In this document: positions 7,588 through 15,352 of the stretch, one piece after another
How the letters are laid out: each line of letters opens with the position of its first letter
Position numbering within the stretch: position 1 is the stretch's first letter
NCBI GenBank assembly: GCA_024206195.1
Contig: JAAGZO010000966.1
Span: 124,001 to 188,000, forward strand
Length of the DNA stretch: 64,000 bases
Reading direction: 5' to 3'
Origin: a bacterium
GTDB lineage: Archaea; Nanoarchaeota; Nanoarchaeia; Woesearchaeales; UBA10216
Position numbers and translations under genes: made by a program
The notes under the pieces: model-generated
The model's input: only the letters and a program-made list of their open reading frames with translations
What the model was told of the DNA's origin: nothing
Databases searched by the model: none

Positions 7588-7908
7588 ATGCCGGATAAAC
7601 TTTTAGAGATACTAGATTCTCTTCTGGTGTCTGCGGGGGAAGTAATTCGAGAGTTTGATGATTTGAACTTTGATAGTGGTTTTGTAAGTCCTGCTTCTTT
7701 AATGGTTGCTGGTCCAGATGATTTGATTTGTTATGATCTATTAGAAGTTTGGGATGATACTGGAAATATAAACTCTCGTAGCTTCTCATGTGAATTGCCG
7801 GTTGGTCATTCTGGGAATCACTCAGCACAATTTTCATTTTGTGATCAGCTTGTTTCGGGTAAGATAACTTGGCATAAGTTTCAAGGTGAGTTGGATTATG
7901 AAAGATAA
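7588..7908 (+). CDS. Unknown protein with GH-x-G-x-H motif, 106 aa
   Basis: ATG 7588 is preferred because of GGAGGG upstream; an earlier ATG at 7534 would add 18 residues. The C-terminal CELPVGHSGNHSAQ...FCDQ...W looks like a small zinc-binding C...H-x3-H motif seen in various phage proteins. Function unknown. Confidence 0.65.
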   Translation: MPDKLLEILDSLLVSAGEVIREFDDLNFDSGFVSPASLMVAGPDDLICYDLLEVWDDTGNINSRSFSCELPVGHSGNHSAQFSFCDQLVSGKITWHKFQGELDYER

Positions 7909-8203
7909 TGGCCCCGCGTTTTTTTTGTGTTATACGGTTACTAAAGTTTATAGACGGTTGTTACGTTCTCGCATAGAAAACATCGAGGTTTTAAAGCCAT
8001 TATTGCTTTTTATTGATTATCTTCTTTTTTATTTTGGAGCTTTCTTTGTTTTTTATCTTATTTTGAATATTATTCCGAGTGGTGCAATAGATTCCTTGCT
8101 TTTTGCTTTGTTCATAGTTATTATTTTGTACTTTGGATATGTTGGTTTCGAAACTATTATTCACTTTGATAAAGAAGATGAAGATTTACCGTTCTCCCTA
8201 TAG
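7898..8203 (+). CDS. Two-pass membrane protein, 102 aa
   Basis: ATG 7898 overlaps the upstream stop. Two long hydrophobic segments cover roughly residues 35-55 and 63-85, with an acidic C-terminus (KEDEDLPFSL). Its last ten bases lie inside tRNA-Arg. Confidence 0.65.
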   Translation: MKDNGPAFFLCYTVTKVYRRLLRSRIENIEVLKPLLLFIDYLLFYFGAFFVFYLILNIIPSGAIDSLLFALFIVIILYFGYVGFETIIHFDKEDEDLPFSL

Positions 8204-8267
8204 CTCAATTGGATAGAGTACGGGACTCCTACTCCCGGGGTTAGTGGTTCGAATCCACTTAGGGAGG
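8194..8267 (+). tRNA. tRNA-Arg (CCT)
   Basis: Acceptor CTCCCTA/TAGGGAG, anticodon stem CGGGA/TCCCG, loop CTCCTAC (normal T33), T loop TTCGAAT. Reads AGG codons. The 5' end overlaps the preceding coding region. Confidence 0.93.
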
Positions 8268-8290
8268 TTTTTTAGCTATAGGAGATACAA

Positions 8291-8758
8291 ATGCAAGATC
8301 TTAGTTGTTTAGATAGTTTATTAAATATCATTTTAGTAGATTGTGCGAATTTTGGATTAATGCATGCTGACTGTCTTAAATTTCGTTATAGTAGAGATAC
8401 ATTAAAAGACAAAGATTTTATCTTATTTGGTATTGAATATAGAAGTAATCTCACTACATATGTGACTATATGGACACTTTCTGAGCCTGCAGATAGGCCT
8501 TATGAGAGTTCCTTAACTCGAAATTGGTTTAGTTCTATTTTTTATAAGTATCCTAATGTTGAGATTATCTACGACGGCTGCCTTTCGTTTTTTCTACAAG
8601 TTAGTCGTAGGTATATAAATAGGGGATTCGATAATGTTGAGTTAATTATAGGAAAAAATCGTAGTGTGGAAGTCGCTTGCTCTAATGAAAACGACCAAGA
8701 TGTGCGCTACTTCCGTTATAGCAATTTACAGGATTTAGCAATGTTTATTGGGTATTAA
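8291..8758 (+). CDS. Unknown protein, 155 aa
   Basis: ATG follows TAGGAGATACAA. Mixed alpha/beta protein with aromatic-rich middle (WTLSEPADRPYE, NWFSSIFYKYP). It may be a distant member of the expanded small-protein family of this genome. No motif recognised. Confidence 0.75.
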   Translation: MQDLSCLDSLLNIILVDCANFGLMHADCLKFRYSRDTLKDKDFILFGIEYRSNLTTYVTIWTLSEPADRPYESSLTRNWFSSIFYKYPNVEIIYDGCLSFFLQVSRRYINRGFDNVELIIGKNRSVEVACSNENDQDVRYFRYSNLQDLAMFIGY

Positions 8759-8759
8759 T

Positions 8760-9020
8760 ATGCTAACATATATATTTGGGCTTGTTAGTTCGGAATATTT
8801 TATCTTGTGTATTCAATTTCTGTTATTGATGTTTCATGCGTATATAGTGTTTGAGGATAGGTGGGTAGTAAAACATTTTCATAACCATTTTAGACGTATC
8901 TCTACAGATATTGATGATACGAGAAGGCAAGTTTTAAACCTTGAGGTAGAGTTAGTAGATTTAGCTAAACACTTGTTGAATTTAGAACGTGAGGTAGTTT
9001 GTCCTAATGTAGCAAAATGA
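8760..9020 (+). CDS. Membrane-anchored coiled-coil protein, 86 aa
   Basis: ATG 8760. N-terminal hydrophobic segment (residues about 12-33) followed by a predicted coiled coil (ISTDIDDTRRQVLNLEVELV...LLNLEREV). Topology resembles phage spanin or anchor proteins, but this is only by shape. Confidence 0.65.
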   Translation: MLTYIFGLVSSEYFILCIQFLLLMFHAYIVFEDRWVVKHFHNHFRRISTDIDDTRRQVLNLEVELVDLAKHLLNLEREVVCPNVAK

Positions 9021-9219
9021 AATTACAATGTCCGCCGCAAGGAAACCCCTTCCACGCCTTCAGGCAAGGGAGGAATTGCGCTCAGCGCTCTCAATCTATA
9101 AGGTGAGAGACAACGCCCATGTGACAGGGCTGTAATGCTACCTCTTTTTTGAGAGTGAAGGCAAACCTCATAAAGCTTTCTGTGGAAGCCCACCAGCTTT
9201 AGCGGTGGGAGGATGTCAC
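9021..9219 (+). mobile_element. Relic of an IS200/IS605 right end (omega-RNA-like)
   Basis: The segment ends GAAGCCCACCAGCTTTAGCG-GTGGG-AGGATGTCAC, with hairpin CCCACC-A-GC-TTTA-GC-GGTGGG at 9189-9209. This is the form of IS200/IS605-family right ends, which also make the 3' part of TnpB guide RNAs. Upstream are further hairpins and a short frame that may be a TnpB C-terminus remnant (NVRRKETPSTPSGKGG). No tnpA or tnpB gene remains. Sequence after TCAC would be the guide position in an active element. Confidence 0.6.
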
Positions 9220-9272
9220 TGAGTCTTTGTTAGTTAGGTATATAAAGCTAAAATGGGGAGGAGTGCATTAAG

Positions 9273-9695
9273 ATGCCAGTAATCTCTTTAGTTAAAATAA
9301 GTGCTAATGGATTGGACAAATCACCTATGGTAGTTCTGGCAGCGGATAGCGAGATGTCAATCATTTGTTATGATATGCCGCTAAAACTAGCAGTGGATAG
9401 CTATGAAAGGGGTATAAATTCTTATCATGCAAGGGGCTGTCAGGAATCTACTTCAGCTTGTCTTCTTTGGCTTTTTACTATGCCGAGGTTAATAGAGTTT
9501 GCTTCCGTTGAGGAGATATATAATGCTTTTTTTAATGATTGGAAAAATGTAGAAGCTGGGCGTTGGTCTTCTATAGCTGGATCAGGAAACTACATCTTAC
9601 CACAGAAAGGGGCAGAGGAATTTTATGCTATGGCTACAGAGGTTGCTCTTATTTCTTATGAGAAAGATGGAGCTGCTATGGTTATAAAACTTTAA
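9273..9695 (+). CDS. Unknown protein, 140 aa
   Basis: ATG after GGGGAGGAGTGCATTAAG. Mixed alpha/beta, with ESTSACLLWLFTMPRL and SIAGSGNYILPQKG segments. No family recognised. Confidence 0.75.
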   Translation: MPVISLVKISANGLDKSPMVVLAADSEMSIICYDMPLKLAVDSYERGINSYHARGCQESTSACLLWLFTMPRLIEFASVEEIYNAFFNDWKNVEAGRWSSIAGSGNYILPQKGAEEFYAMATEVALISYEKDGAAMVIKL

Positions 9696-9701
9696 TGGTT
9701 T

Positions 9702-10649
9702 ATGGAAAATCCCAGTAAATTTAGAATAACGGATAATGTCTTTGTTTTAAATGATCTTTGCGTTGAGGACGAGCCTGAGGTATCTTTGGGTATAAATCAT
9801 CCAGTTTGTGGAGATTTATATTTTTTTGAGCCGGGGAGTAGTACATCAAGGTTTCACGGAGATGAAACTGATTATTTAGTTACTGTAGGAGTTTACCTAG
9901 ACTGTGACTACATTAAACTTTTTGAGGATATAAAGTTTAATACTTTTAGTGTCTTATCAGGTGTTTTTCATTTTATTCCAAGTGATTACCTTATTAAAGA
10001 AAAGCCTGATCCTTTTTGGGAAGAGAGTATTAATGAAGAGGAAAAGTTTCTAAGATTTGATTACATGTCTTTATATAGAGAAAATAAGTTTTTTAAAGAC
10101 AGTGTAGATTACCTGGTTAATAGGCTCTTGCGGTTGTATCCAGTAGGATTAGTTGGACGGAGTTATAGGCTTCCATCTGTTATGAAAACTCATTTTGTTA
10201 CAGATGGATATATTTTACGCAGCGGGTCTTTCGTTTTTGATCATTACCGTAAGTATTCTCTTAGTTATGGTAAGTGGAACAACGAGGAGCTTCCTCATTG
10301 GGCAAATTTTGCAGTTGATTGGAGTTCTTGTAATCTTCCTTGGGCTGCTAAATTAGATCCTTGTAAAGTTGGGGAGTGGACAAATGGAGAGAAAGCGGCG
10401 TGGTTCGGCAATCTTCCTTATCCACTACAGTATCGTATAGTTGAGCTTCAGATTGGAGATCTGTTTAAGTCTTTTAGCTGCGGTTGGTATAAGCCATACA
10501 GAGTTTTACTACAAGGCGTTGATGATGAATCTCGAGTTAGATATTTCTTCACTGAAGAGGAAGTTTACAAAGAAATTGAGTATCTCCTTAGGATCGATCC
10601 AATAAACTTTGAATTGGATGTAATCGGGAGGGGATATGTGTATGAATAA
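9702..10649 (+). CDS. Unknown protein, 315 aa
   Basis: One of the larger unknowns. It is rich in aromatics and has a run of short motifs (LPHWANFAVDW, GEWTNGEKAAWFGNLPYP, RVRYFFTEEEVYKEIEYLL). No catalytic motif is recognisable. It is followed four bases later by the NADAR gene, suggesting co-expression. Confidence 0.75.
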   Translation: MENPSKFRITDNVFVLNDLCVEDEPEVSLGINHPVCGDLYFFEPGSSTSRFHGDETDYLVTVGVYLDCDYIKLFEDIKFNTFSVLSGVFHFIPSDYLIKEKPDPFWEESINEEEKFLRFDYMSLYRENKFFKDSVDYLVNRLLRLYPVGLVGRSYRLPSVMKTHFVTDGYILRSGSFVFDHYRKYSLSYGKWNNEELPHWANFAVDWSSCNLPWAAKLDPCKVGEWTNGEKAAWFGNLPYPLQYRIVELQIGDLFKSFSCGWYKPYRVLLQGVDDESRVRYFFTEEEVYKEIEYLLRIDPINFELDVIGRGYVYE

Positions 10650-10652
10650 ATT

Positions 10653-11132
10653 ATGCGAGTTACTGATAAGTTTGTTTTCTTCTGGGGATCCAAGGATATC
10701 TATTCACAGTGGCACTACTCGCTGTTTTACGTTGGAGATGTGCTGTATAACTGTGCTGAGCAGTATATGATGGCAGAAAAGGCTCGTTTGTTTGGTGACT
10801 TTAGAGCTGCTGATGAGATAATGAGGGCTACTCATCCCGGTGAGATGAAACGGATTGGCAGAAGAGTAAAGGGATTTTCTAAGAGAATTTGGTTAGGACA
10901 TCGTCAGTTGATTGTATTTGACGGAAACCGTGCCAAATTTTCTTCTAATAATGGTTTTAAGGAAGCTTTGTTAAGCACTGAGCCAAGAATTTTGGTAGAG
11001 GCTTCTTCTGATCAGATTTGGGGTAATGGTTTAAAATCAGATAGCCCCTTTGCAGAAAATGTTCGTAAGTGGGCGGGTTTGAATCTTTTAGGGTTTACTT
11101 TGGCTCACCTTCGTAATTATTTTACTATTTGA
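10653..11132 (+). CDS. NADAR-family protein (YbiA-like)
   Basis: A 159-residue protein with the full NADAR pattern: FFWGSKDIYSQWH at the N-terminus, CAEQYMMAEKARLF, MKRIGRRVKGF, KFSSNNGFKEALLST and LVEASSDQIWGNGL near the C-terminus. The family includes YbiA and enzymes reported to remove ADP-ribose from guanine bases in DNA, which counters DarT-type toxins. A phage copy could therefore protect phage DNA or recycle ADP-ribose products. The specific substrate here is inference. Confidence 0.9.
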   Translation: MRVTDKFVFFWGSKDIYSQWHYSLFYVGDVLYNCAEQYMMAEKARLFGDFRAADEIMRATHPGEMKRIGRRVKGFSKRIWLGHRQLIVFDGNRAKFSSNNGFKEALLSTEPRILVEASSDQIWGNGLKSDSPFAENVRKWAGLNLLGFTLAHLRNYFTI

Positions 11133-11133
11133 T

Positions 11134-11637
11134 ATGGGCGTTATACGAAATAGTTTGTGTAAATCAGTTTTTGGTAATGTAGATGTTGCTAGTTTATTGT
11201 GCGATCAATTTTCCGGCATTATAAGTTATATGTCTACTGATAATGTTCTTTATACTCTTTTTGTATTAAGTCGGGATAGGTTATCACCACCAGATTTTTC
11301 TTCTGTTTCTTCTCTACTTATTAATAGATATGGTTGGGTTGTTGGTCGTACAGGTAGAAATCAGTTACGTGAAATTAATGGTAAGGTAACCTTAGACTAT
11401 GGATTTTTTGGTTCTTCTACACTTGCTAGGTGTAATAAAGAATTGGTTGAAGCTGTTATTTTGGTTAAAGCATCTTCTGAACAGATACCTTGTGATCTTT
11501 TTGTATCTCGCGTTAAGCTAATACATTTATTTGGAGCTGTAATAAGGAATAGTGATAGGGTGGGTGAAAGCTTAAATGTTCCGAGTCATAATTTGTGTTA
11601 TGATGATTATTTTAATTTAGCTGATGTTATTGCGTAG
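11134..11637 (+). CDS. Unknown protein, 167 aa
   Basis: Starts two bases after the NADAR stop, so probably one transcript. Contains DVASLLCDQFSGIISYMS and a central GRTGRNQLREING segment. No recognised domain. Confidence 0.7.
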   Translation: MGVIRNSLCKSVFGNVDVASLLCDQFSGIISYMSTDNVLYTLFVLSRDRLSPPDFSSVSSLLINRYGWVVGRTGRNQLREINGKVTLDYGFFGSSTLARCNKELVEAVILVKASSEQIPCDLFVSRVKLIHLFGAVIRNSDRVGESLNVPSHNLCYDDYFNLADVIA

Positions 11638-11699
11638 TAATCACAATATTCTATTAAAAAATAAAATATAATCTTAACTATAGAGTTTTGGAGTTTTAA

Positions 11700-12083
11700 A
11701 TGGAAAACCTTGACTTTTATTGGAAGTGGTTTGAAAATCCTGGAAGGTTTGTACGAAGATATTTAAATAAGCTTTTTGGGCGGAATGACGAATTGCTTAT
11801 TAGTCGAGCCGTCCAAAAGTATAGAGGTCAATTAGTTATAATTGATCACCAGATCGCACGGTTTATTGGCTGGTCTACTATAGAAGACAACTTTTGTTGG
11901 ATATTCTATTCTTGGGATTGGAAGGTTTTTACTGTTTTTTGCAGTGATAGTGAGTTTGTTCCCCTTTCTTCGAATATTTTAAAATATAGCTATTATAGAC
12001 TTGATTTTCTTTGGAATAATAATGGCCGGACTTATGAGCGGGCTCGGGAAGAAGCTTTAGAATACGGACTATTAGTTTTTTAG
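11700..12083 (+). CDS. Unknown protein, 127 aa
   Basis: ATG after GGAGTTTTAA; a TATAAT box lies about 30 bases upstream (11665) without a clear -35. Aromatic-rich (FYWKWFENP, WIFYSWDWKVF). Ends with a helix ERAREEALEYGLLVF. Confidence 0.75.
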   Translation: MENLDFYWKWFENPGRFVRRYLNKLFGRNDELLISRAVQKYRGQLVIIDHQIARFIGWSTIEDNFCWIFYSWDWKVFTVFCSDSEFVPLSSNILKYSYYRLDFLWNNNGRTYERAREEALEYGLLVF

Positions 12084-12133
12084 GTAGAATGCTGTGAGTA
12101 ACCATGTAATTTTATTTTAAGTGAGTTTCTATT

Positions 12134-12379
12134 ATGTATAAACCAAGTTATACTTCTTTGTATACTGAGAATGTGTTGAACGTTGTTTACAATGATTTAG
12201 AATTTAAGTTTGTTTTGGCGAAGCTTGGTTTTGTAGGTAATTCTTTTACTGTAGAAGATTTATCTGATAAGCGAGATTTTTATATATCATCTAGTGGTAA
12301 TACTGATATAGTTCAGTGTTTAGATGATATTTTGGCTCAGGTTACCTTATCAACAGATAGAATATTTTTTTATGATTGA
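12134..12379 (+). CDS. Unknown protein, 81 aa
   Basis: ATG after AAGTGAGTTTCTATT. Short alpha/beta protein (YNDLEFKFVLAKLGFVGN...DDILAQVTLSTD). Marks the left border of an RNA-rich stretch. Confidence 0.65.
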   Translation: MYKPSYTSLYTENVLNVVYNDLEFKFVLAKLGFVGNSFTVEDLSDKRDFYISSSGNTDIVQCLDDILAQVTLSTDRIFFYD

Positions 12380-12389
12380 TTTAAAGAGC

Positions 12390-12640
12390 AGCAGAATAAA
12401 CTTTACACAATTCGATGTGTATTGTGGACATAAAGGGTGGAAGAACCCGCACTGGCTCCCTATACCCGCTTGCTGGGAGTGTCTGCTGTCTAGGGATGAG
12501 TAGGGTTTCCCTCCTCTAGGGGGAGTAAATCTAGACGAGATAGAAGTCGTTGCTGGTCAGTAGAATGTGGGTTGATACTGTCTAATCCTACTCAAACTTT
12601 TTGTTGATTTTTTTTTGATATGGGGGATGCGTTTGAACAA
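12390..12640 (+). ncRNA. Probable structured RNA
   Basis: A 250-base stretch with no credible gene. Long complementary arms GAGTAGGGTT / AATCCTACTC close a domain that contains TCCCTCCTCTAGGGGGA, and the arm is followed by CTTTTTGTTGATTTTTTTTT, like a terminator. Does not match 6S, SRP, RNase P or tmRNA by eye. Confidence 0.45.
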
Positions 12641-12774
12641 AAAACATAACGCTCTTTTAATTCGGTATTTTAATACTGTCCTACTATTTGAGCTTTCATG
12701 CTTTTCGTAAACACTCGAATATGGATCGAACAATCCTGGGGTAACGGCCAGGGTCCCCCACCAATTAATTGTCT

Positions 12775-12848
12775 GGGCGGGTAACTCAGTTGGCTAGAGT
12801 ATTAGCTCTACAAGCTAGGGGTCGCAGGTTCAAGTCCTGCTCCGCCTA
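12775..12848 (+). tRNA. tRNA-Val (TAC), C33
   Basis: Acceptor GGGCGGG/TCCGCCT (with G-T pairs), anticodon stem TTAGC/GCTAG, loop TCTACAA. Anticodon TAC with C at position 33. A CTA anticodon would need a non-pairing stem, so this is not an amber suppressor. The phage also encodes ValRS. Confidence 0.85.
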
Positions 12849-12889
12849 TATTTTCATGGTTCCTTCTCTTTAGTACATCTATTTTTTAT

Positions 12890-12961
12890 ACGGACTTAAC
12901 GCAGCGGCAGCGTAGGGGCCTTGGTAGCTTCAAGTCGGCAGTTCGAGTCTGCCAGTCCGTA
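12890..12961 (+). tRNA. tRNA-Pro (TGG)
   Basis: Perfect acceptor ACGGACT/AGTCCGT, D loop GCAGCGGCAGC, T loop TTCGAGT. Loop CTTGGTA gives anticodon TGG; position 37 is T where G is usual, and the anticodon stem GGGGC/GCTTC has two G-T pairs. Confidence 0.8.
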
Positions 12962-12971
12962 TTAGTTTTAT

Positions 12972-13120
12972 GGGGGACTACATTGAAGTAATGGAGTTCA
13001 GTGGAGTTGCAAGGCGACTTCACAGGGCTTCAGGCAGGCCCTTTAATTCTACAGCTTGCTGTATTCTTATCTTGTGGCCTTTCATGCTTGCAATATCACA
13101 GCTCATAACTGTGGTCCCCC
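12972..13120 (+). ncRNA. Structured RNA closed by a 7-bp G/C stem
   Basis: GGGGGAC at 12972 pairs with GTCCCCC at 13114-13120, and the adjacent TACA/TGTG extends the stem. Inside are further hairpins (GGGCTTCAGGCAGGCCC). About 149 nt, no reading frame. Family unknown. Confidence 0.5.
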
Positions 13121-13165
13121 TCATTTGTTACAAATAACTCAATAAAAAAAGGAGATGGTGATACG

Positions 13166-13369
13166 ATGAAGAAACTTTTGGAAATTGCTAGTGGTCATCA
13201 AATAGATGTCAATCAGCCTTTTTATAGTTTAACTTCTCATCATGGTGCATATTTTATCTATGGCTGTGGCAAAAATATACCTTTAAATAGTTTAGATGAT
13301 CTGCCTGCTGTTTTGGATATGGTAGATCCTGAGAGAACTAAATGTAGTCTGGATTTAGCGAAGCTTTAG
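13166..13369 (+). CDS. Unknown protein, 67 aa
   Basis: ATG after AAAAGGAGATGGTGATACG. MKKLLEIASGHQIDVNQPFY...LDDLPAVLDMVD. The only gene inside this RNA-rich stretch; function unknown. Confidence 0.65.
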   Translation: MKKLLEIASGHQIDVNQPFYSLTSHHGAYFIYGCGKNIPLNSLDDLPAVLDMVDPERTKCSLDLAKL

Positions 13370-13377
13370 TATTTTTT

Positions 13378-13630
13378 CCTGGGAAGACCTAACAACAGGC
13401 ACTCGTTTATACGTAGTGTGTCTTCCTCCTACACGGCTGGGAGGATCTGTAGGTTACAGCTACTGGTGTGTCGGAGGTTATGGACTGTTCGTCAGGGGCA
13501 GTTGGCCGTTGACCTAGTCAAAGTCAGTCGTCTCCTGGGAAAACTTTACAGATAGCGTAGGTTAGTGTGTAGCGGCCCACATGGGTTAGGTTTCCACCAC
13601 TTGGTACCGTAGCTATACACCCCTACGTCC
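13378..13630 (+). ncRNA. Probable structured RNA(s)
   Basis: GC-richer than its surroundings with no gene. CGTAGGTTAGTGTGTAGCGG pairs with CCGTAGCTATACACCCCTAC, and the 3' arm is followed by GTCCTTTTTT. A first domain contains GGGAAGAC/GTCTTCCTCC. It immediately precedes tRNA-Gly and may be co-transcribed with it. Confidence 0.5.
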
Positions 13631-13638
13631 TTTTTTGT

Positions 13639-13712
13639 GCGGGAGTAGCTCAGTTGGCTAGAGCACCGTCCTTCCAAGTCGGGTGTCGCGAGTTCAAGTC
13701 TCGTCTCCCGCT
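13639..13712 (+). tRNA. tRNA-Gly (TCC)
   Basis: Acceptor GCGGGAG/CTCCCGC, anticodon stem CCGTC/GTCGG with a G-T pair, loop CTTCCAA with normal T33, T loop TTCAAGT. Confidence 0.92.
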
Positions 13713-13773
13713 TTTATTACAAATTTATGAACTTTTTTGTTAAGTCTTGCTTACATCTTTTGTTTGATGGTAT

Positions 13774-13899
13774 ATGTTCATTAAGTGTTTTTTTTTTGGT
13801 TTGGGCTGCTGTGGCGAATGTTACGAGTGTGATTCTGAGGGTAGGTGTCAGGTAGAAGAAACTGAAGAATTTGATCTTTGTGATTTTTCAAGTAGTTAG
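13774..13899 (+). CDS. Cysteine-rich peptide (41 aa)
   Basis: Frame from ATG 13774 reads MFIKCFFFGLGCCGECYECD and continues to an acidic tail, ending three bases before the tmRNA 5' end. Seven cysteines in 41 residues. The run of nine T in the 5' part makes the frame vulnerable to indels, so it is uncertain. Confidence 0.35.
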   Translation: MFIKCFFFGLGCCGECYECDSEGRCQVEETEEFDLCDFSSS

Positions 13900-13902
13900 A
13901 AA

Positions 13903-14301
13903 GGGGGCGAATGTTGGGTTTCGACGTTGCAGCCCTATTTTTTGAATGTGTCTCGAGATTTCAGTTACTCGTAAAACACTGAAGCAATGTTTAATTGCAG
14001 ACAATTATGCTAGTGAGCCACTAGCTCTAGCTGCTTAGTAGAGTATAAGTGACTCTGCAGCTCTTACGAGGGTTGCCGTTCTTGAAATAAGTCTTGTCTT
14101 TCTTATTTCTATGGGCGTTATCGATTAGACACGGCTTTGCCAGCGTTCCTCATAGTTGGCAGTTAGCTTGTATTTAGTGAGGTAGCAATTGAAGCTATTG
14201 TTGCTGCGAGTTTCTTTTGTGAGTTTGTGCAGTAACTATGGACATAGTGTTCTTAAGGTAGGATGTGGCGGACCTCGGTTCGATCCCGAGCGCCTCCACC
14301 A
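13903..14301 (+). ncRNA. ssrA: tmRNA (ssrA)
   Basis: Complete one-piece tmRNA, 399 nt including an encoded CCA. The 5' GGGGGCG pairs with 3' CGCCTCC, the T arm is CTCGG-TTCGATC-CCGAG, and the GGGTTTCGACG segment near the 5' end is typical. The tag frame starts at GCA 13997 and stops at TAG 14036, giving ADNYASEPLALAA. The ending ALAA is the usual protease-recognition type, while the NYASEPLALAA body is distinctive. It rescues stalled ribosomes and tags the incomplete product. Confidence 0.95.
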
Positions 14302-14318
14302 CTTTTTATCGTGTTTTT

Positions 14319-14942
14319 ATGAGTTTTGATGTGCTTCTTTCAGATTATATTAACTATCCGATTGTTGTTATTATTGGTAGAAATGGTTCAGGTAAAAGTC
14401 ATTTTATAGCTGATCATATTCTTTGTGATGAATCAGTTCAGGTTTATCCTGATTTAAGCATTGTTGATGTTAATGGTTTTTTTCACTATAAGAGATCTAT
14501 CAGATTAAATCTTGATAACAAGAAAGTTCTGAAGAGGATTCTTGGAAATTGTAAGCAGGGTCTTGGATTTAAGTGGCTAAAATACATTTTATATTCTTCT
14601 CAGGGTCTAGTCAACTCTAGCCAGTTCGTAGTGGATCATCCTGAAACTTTTTTACATCCAACATCTCAGCTCGAGCTTGGAGAATTTTTTGCAAGCTTAT
14701 TTGTAGATAGGAAGATTTTTTCTGTTATCGAGACTCATAGTGCCAATATTCTTCTTCGGTTAAGACATCTTATTCGTATGGGGTATTTAAAGTGTACAGA
14801 TGTGATTTTATTATACGTCAGAGAATATGATGATGTGTTACCTATTACTATCGATAGAGGAGGATCACTCTGCCGAGGTTTACCAATGTCCTTTTTTGGA
14901 GGGGACGTAATGGAAGCTTTAGAATTTAATGCTGGGTTGTAG
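14319..14942 (+). CDS. Small AAA/ABC-type ATPase (OLD/AAA15-like)
   Basis: A 207-residue P-loop protein starting at ATG 14319, 17 bases after the tmRNA. Walker A is GRNGSGKS (residues 20-27). The later VVDHPETFLHPTSQLELGEFF matches the Walker B/signature region of OLD/AAA15-type ATPases (usually E-x-P-E-x-x-LHP), here with D-HPE, and ETHS follows as in that family. There is no TOPRIM nuclease domain and the protein is much shorter than usual OLD nucleases. It may work with a separate partner, or serve in recombination or defence. Confidence 0.75.
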   Translation: MSFDVLLSDYINYPIVVIIGRNGSGKSHFIADHILCDESVQVYPDLSIVDVNGFFHYKRSIRLNLDNKKVLKRILGNCKQGLGFKWLKYILYSSQGLVNSSQFVVDHPETFLHPTSQLELGEFFASLFVDRKIFSVIETHSANILLRLRHLIRMGYLKCTDVILLYVREYDDVLPITIDRGGSLCRGLPMSFFGGDVMEALEFNAGL

Positions 14943-14977
14943 TTTCTTCTTTGCTGGTTACTTTTTTGGAGGTATTT

Positions 14978-15352
14978 ATGATTCATGTTATGAAATTGGA
15001 CTCTATTTTGGATTATTCGGATTTTTTAGATGGTTTGTTGACACAAGCTCTAGGAGAAAATCCTTATGGAGATCCGGTATGTTTAGATGTAGATTTAGAA
15101 ACTCTTCTCGAGTTTGAGCTTGATGTGGAGGGTCAGAGCATGGTTTTTACTGAAGATGGAGAGTGTCTTGCTGAAACTCCTGGAGAGTGGGCTAAGTATT
15201 TTATACATCAACCATTTTCGTATCCATGTATAGTAGTATTTTCAGATGAGGAGGTTCCTTCTATAAATATTGAACTTCCTTTACGTCTTTGGTTCTTTAT
15301 ATATCCTGAAGAACTTAAGATTCCTTCCGATTATTTTGAGTCTTTTGATTAA
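14978..15352 (+). CDS. Unknown acidic protein, 124 aa
   Basis: ATG 14978 after TTGGAGGTATTT. Strongly acidic (LDVDLETLLEFELDVE). Ends PEELKIPSDYFESFD. Same strand and close to the ATPase gene, so perhaps its partner; no motif supports this further. Confidence 0.7.
   Translation: MIHVMKLDSILDYSDFLDGLLTQALGENPYGDPVCLDVDLETLLEFELDVEGQSMVFTEDGECLAETPGEWAKYFIHQPFSYPCIVVFSDEEVPSINIELPLRLWFFIYPEELKIPSDYFESFD

Noticed and set aside
12775..12848. An amber-suppressor tRNA with CTA anticodon
   Set aside because: Reading CTA as anticodon leaves two mismatches in the anticodon stem. The five-pair stem TTAGC/GCTAG gives loop TCTACAA and anticodon TAC (Val).
14265..14318. Extended start of the ATPase gene within the tmRNA
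   Set aside because: The upstream in-frame codons translate the tmRNA acceptor and T arm; ATG 14319 is the sensible start.
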